The notes beneath the pieces were generated by a model. That model was not told the origin of the DNA and did not search any database. It saw only the letters and a list, made by a program, of their open reading frames with translations. The translations under genes were made by a program, and so were the position numbers. A DNA stretch of 43,006 nucleotides from an uncultured Eubacteriales bacterium (GTDB lineage Bacteria; Bacillota; Clostridia; Oscillospirales; Acutalibacteraceae). This document shows, piece by piece, positions 41,200 through 43,006 of the stretch. The stretch covers positions 1 through 43,006 of the forward strand of contig CAKSTF010000016.1 of assembly GCA_934491515.1 (NCBI GenBank), in the 5' to 3' direction. Within the stretch, counting starts at the first letter, position 1. The number at the start of each line of letters is the position of its first letter.

Positions 41200-43006
41200 T
41201 CAGTCCTGTTTTTCCATAATGGCGCGGAACTCGTCGCCGGAAATCTTTTCTTCTTCAAAAAGAACCTTTGCCACGGCGTGGAGTTTGGGCATTGCGTTTT
41301 CAAGTATTCCGAGCGCCTTTTTATACTGCGACATAACCACGGATTCGATTTCCTGATCAATATCCGCTGCGGTTTTTTCGGAATAGTTGGGCGTTGAGGA
41401 GAAATCGCGGCCGAGGAAAACTTCATTGTTATCATGGCCGTAGGTCACAAGGCCGAGTTTGTCGCTCATACCGAATTTGGTGACCATTTTTCTTGCAAGT
41501 TCGGTAGCACGCTCAATATCGTTTGAAGCGCCGGTGCAAACGTCATCCTGAGTCAGCTGTTCTGCAGCCCTGCCGCCCAAAAGCGAGCAAATCTGTTCAA
41601 GCAGCTGCTTTTTGGAGGTATGACCCTTTTCCTGTTCGGGCAGGTACATTGTATAGCCTGCCGCCATACCGCGCTGGATAATGGAAATCTGATGAACGGG
41701 ATCCTGTGTGGGCAGGAAGTAAGAAACGATTGCGTGACCTGCTTCGTGATAGGAAGTCACAAGTTTATCCTTATCGGTAACAACGTGTGATTTCTTTTCG
41801 ATACCCATAACCACCTTGATGGTAGCCTCTTCGATTTCGGGCTGAGTTATCGCTTTCTTGCCGTGACGAACCGCAAGCAGCGCTGCCTCGTTAAGAAGAT
41901 TTTCAAGGTCAGCGCCGGTAAAGCCGGCAGTCGATTTAGCAATAGTGGCAAGGTTAACATCGGGGCCTAACGGCTTGCCGCGCGAGTGAACCTTCAGTAT
42001 CTCTTCCCTGCCCTTGATATCCGGATAGTTAACCGTTATCTGACGGTCAAATCTGCCGGGACGCAAAAGTGCTTTATCAAGTATATCGGGGCGGTTTGTG
42101 GCTGCCATAACGATAACACCCTCGTTAGCGCCGAAACCGTCCATTTCAACAAGCAGCTGGTTAAGCGTCTGTTCACGCTCGTCGTGACCGCCGCCGAGTC
42201 CTGCACCGCGCTGACGACCTACCGCGTCAATCTCATCAATAAATACAATTGCGGGGGCGTTCTTTTTTGCCTCGCCGAAAAGGTCACGGACGCGGGACGC
42301 ACCCACGCCTACGAACATTTCAACAAAGTCCGAACCGGAAATCGAGAAGAAAGGTACTCCTGCCTCGCCTGCAACGGCGCGGGCAAGAAGTGTTTTACCT
42401 GTTCCCGGAGGGCCTACAAGCAGCACGCCTTTCGGTATACGGGCGCCAAGGTCGTTGAACTTCTGCGGATTTTTAAGAAACTCAACGATTTCCGCCATTT
42501 CTTCTTTTTCTTCTTCCGCACCGGCAACGTCGGCAAACGTGGTTTTTCTGCCGTCGCCCGACTTTTTAACCTTGGCTTTGCCGAAGCCCATAGTTTTATC
42601 CGCGCCCATTCCGCTGTTCATACGGCGCATAATGAAAATCCAGAAAACAGCCATTATAACGACAAGAATAAGCGTAGGCAGCATATTTAAAAGCCATGAT
42701 GCCTGACCGCCGCTTTTATAGTCGTATTTAATAACCTTATCGGTATCGGCGTTCTTTTCGTTGATTTCGTTTATGGCTTCGTGAACATCGTTATAGAATA
42801 TCGAAGCGTCGGCAACCGTGTAATGGTAAGTTTTACCGTCGGCACGGCTTACATACTGCAAATCGCCGCTGTAAAGATTAAGTTCAAATTCGGAAACTTC
42901 GTTGTTCTTTATTGCTTCAACGATTTCATAGTACTTTGTTTCTTTTGTTGTCTTTGATACCTGCGTTGCAACCACATATGAAATTATCAATACGATCGGT
43001 ATACAC
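41200..43006 (-). CDS. ftsH: ATP-dependent zinc metalloprotease FtsH, 5' end beyond the window
   Basis: A membrane-anchored AAA protease that degrades unassembled membrane proteins and short-lived regulators. The visible part holds the end of the first helix (PIVLIISYVVA), an extracytoplasmic domain of about 90 residues, the second helix (LLNMLPTLILVVIMAVFWIF), Walker A GPPGTGKT, Walker B IVFIDEIDAVG, the SRH arginine region LLRPGRFDRQ, and the zinc motif HEAGH. The frame stays open to the window edge (CIPIVLI before the TTG at 42990), so the true start is outside and about ten or more residues are missing. A short C-terminal tail ends just after the protease domain. Confidence 0.97.
   Translation of the reverse strand, partial: CIPIVLIISYVVATQVSKTTKETKYYEIVEAIKNNEVSEFELNLYSGDLQYVSRADGKTYHYTVADASIFYNDVHEAINEINEKNADTDKVIKYDYKSGGQASWLLNMLPTLILVVIMAVFWIFIMRRMNSGMGADKTMGFGKAKVKKSGDGRKTTFADVAGAEEEKEEMAEIVEFLKNPQKFNDLGARIPKGVLLVGPPGTGKTLLARAVAGEAGVPFFSISGSDFVEMFVGVGASRVRDLFGEAKKNAPAIVFIDEIDAVGRQRGAGLGGGHDEREQTLNQLLVEMDGFGANEGVIVMAATNRPDILDKALLRPGRFDRQITVNYPDIKGREEILKVHSRGKPLGPDVNLATIAKSTAGFTGADLENLLNEAALLAVRHGKKAITQPEIEEATIKVVMGIEKKSHVVTDKDKLVTSYHEAGHAIVSYFLPTQDPVHQISIIQRGMAAGYTMYLPEQEKGHTSKKQLLEQICSLLGGRAAEQLTQDDVCTGASNDIERATELARKMVTKFGMSDKLGLVTYGHDNNEVFLGRDFSSTPNYSEKTAADIDQEIESVVMSQYKKALGILENAMPKLHAVAKVLFEEEKISGDEFRAIMEKQD

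Overview
The window looks like a chromosomal segment of an anaerobic Firmicute of class Clostridia, probably from the Ruminococcaceae/Oscillospirales side. Three things point there: the conserved order yicC-remA-gmk-rpoZ-priA-def-fmt-rsmB-rlmN-prpC-prkC-rsgA, a sporulation-type cell-wall amidase (CwlD-like), and two secreted proteins ending in dockerin modules. Most genes lie on the minus strand, have clear Shine-Dalgarno sequences and often overlap by a few bases. I see no prophage, insertion sequence, CRISPR array or rRNA. No gene-free stretch exceeds 300 bases. The largest gaps are 2566-2830 and 39720-39961, and both hold promoters.

Layout. 1-108: a tRNA-Gln clipped at its 5' end, and a terminator. 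137-2629: a metal-efflux unit made of a CsoR-type repressor, a P1B ATPase and a tiny membrane protein, with near-perfect promoters overlapped by operator-like palindromes. 2831-3280: a low-molecular-weight phosphotyrosine phosphatase. 3318-5416: radA and cwlD. 5522-9790: an operon of a DUF951 gene, prfA, tsaC/ywlC, coaE and an M18 aminopeptidase. 9930-16158 (plus strand): the yhaO-yhaN nuclease/ATPase pair followed by two tandem M20 amidohydrolases. 16225-21086: two dockerin proteins, a glucosaminidase with SH3 domains and a 1015-residue protein of about seven Ig-like repeats. 21236-21931: a small alarmone synthetase. 22056-23766: tsf and rpsB with a structured leader. 23932-39719: about 16 kb of co-oriented housekeeping genes running from yicC to a WYL-domain regulator. 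It includes a 59-residue rpoZ, comEC, holA and the RNase M5 gene. 39962-41127 (plus): a split chromate transporter. 41200-43006: ftsH, cut by the window edge.

How the genes work together. The long minus-strand cluster combines translation initiation and maturation (def, fmt), rRNA modification and ribosome assembly (rsmB, rlmN, rsgA, RNase M5), replication (priA, holA), transcription (rpoZ), nucleotide supply (gmk) and the PrpC/PrkC wall-sensing phosphorylation pair. Compared with the Bacillus order, coaBC is missing between rpoZ and priA, and rpe/thiN are missing after rsgA.

The most unusual signal is a 36-bp near-perfect hairpin element present twice in opposite orientation (21180-21215 and 39754-39789). 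The two copies differ at one base and share even the spacer. Other points are two genes that seem to start at rare codons (AUU for rlmN, CUG for the RNase M5 gene), a candidate structured rpsB leader, the tandem operators of the metal unit, and an undescribed repeat/dockerin protein.
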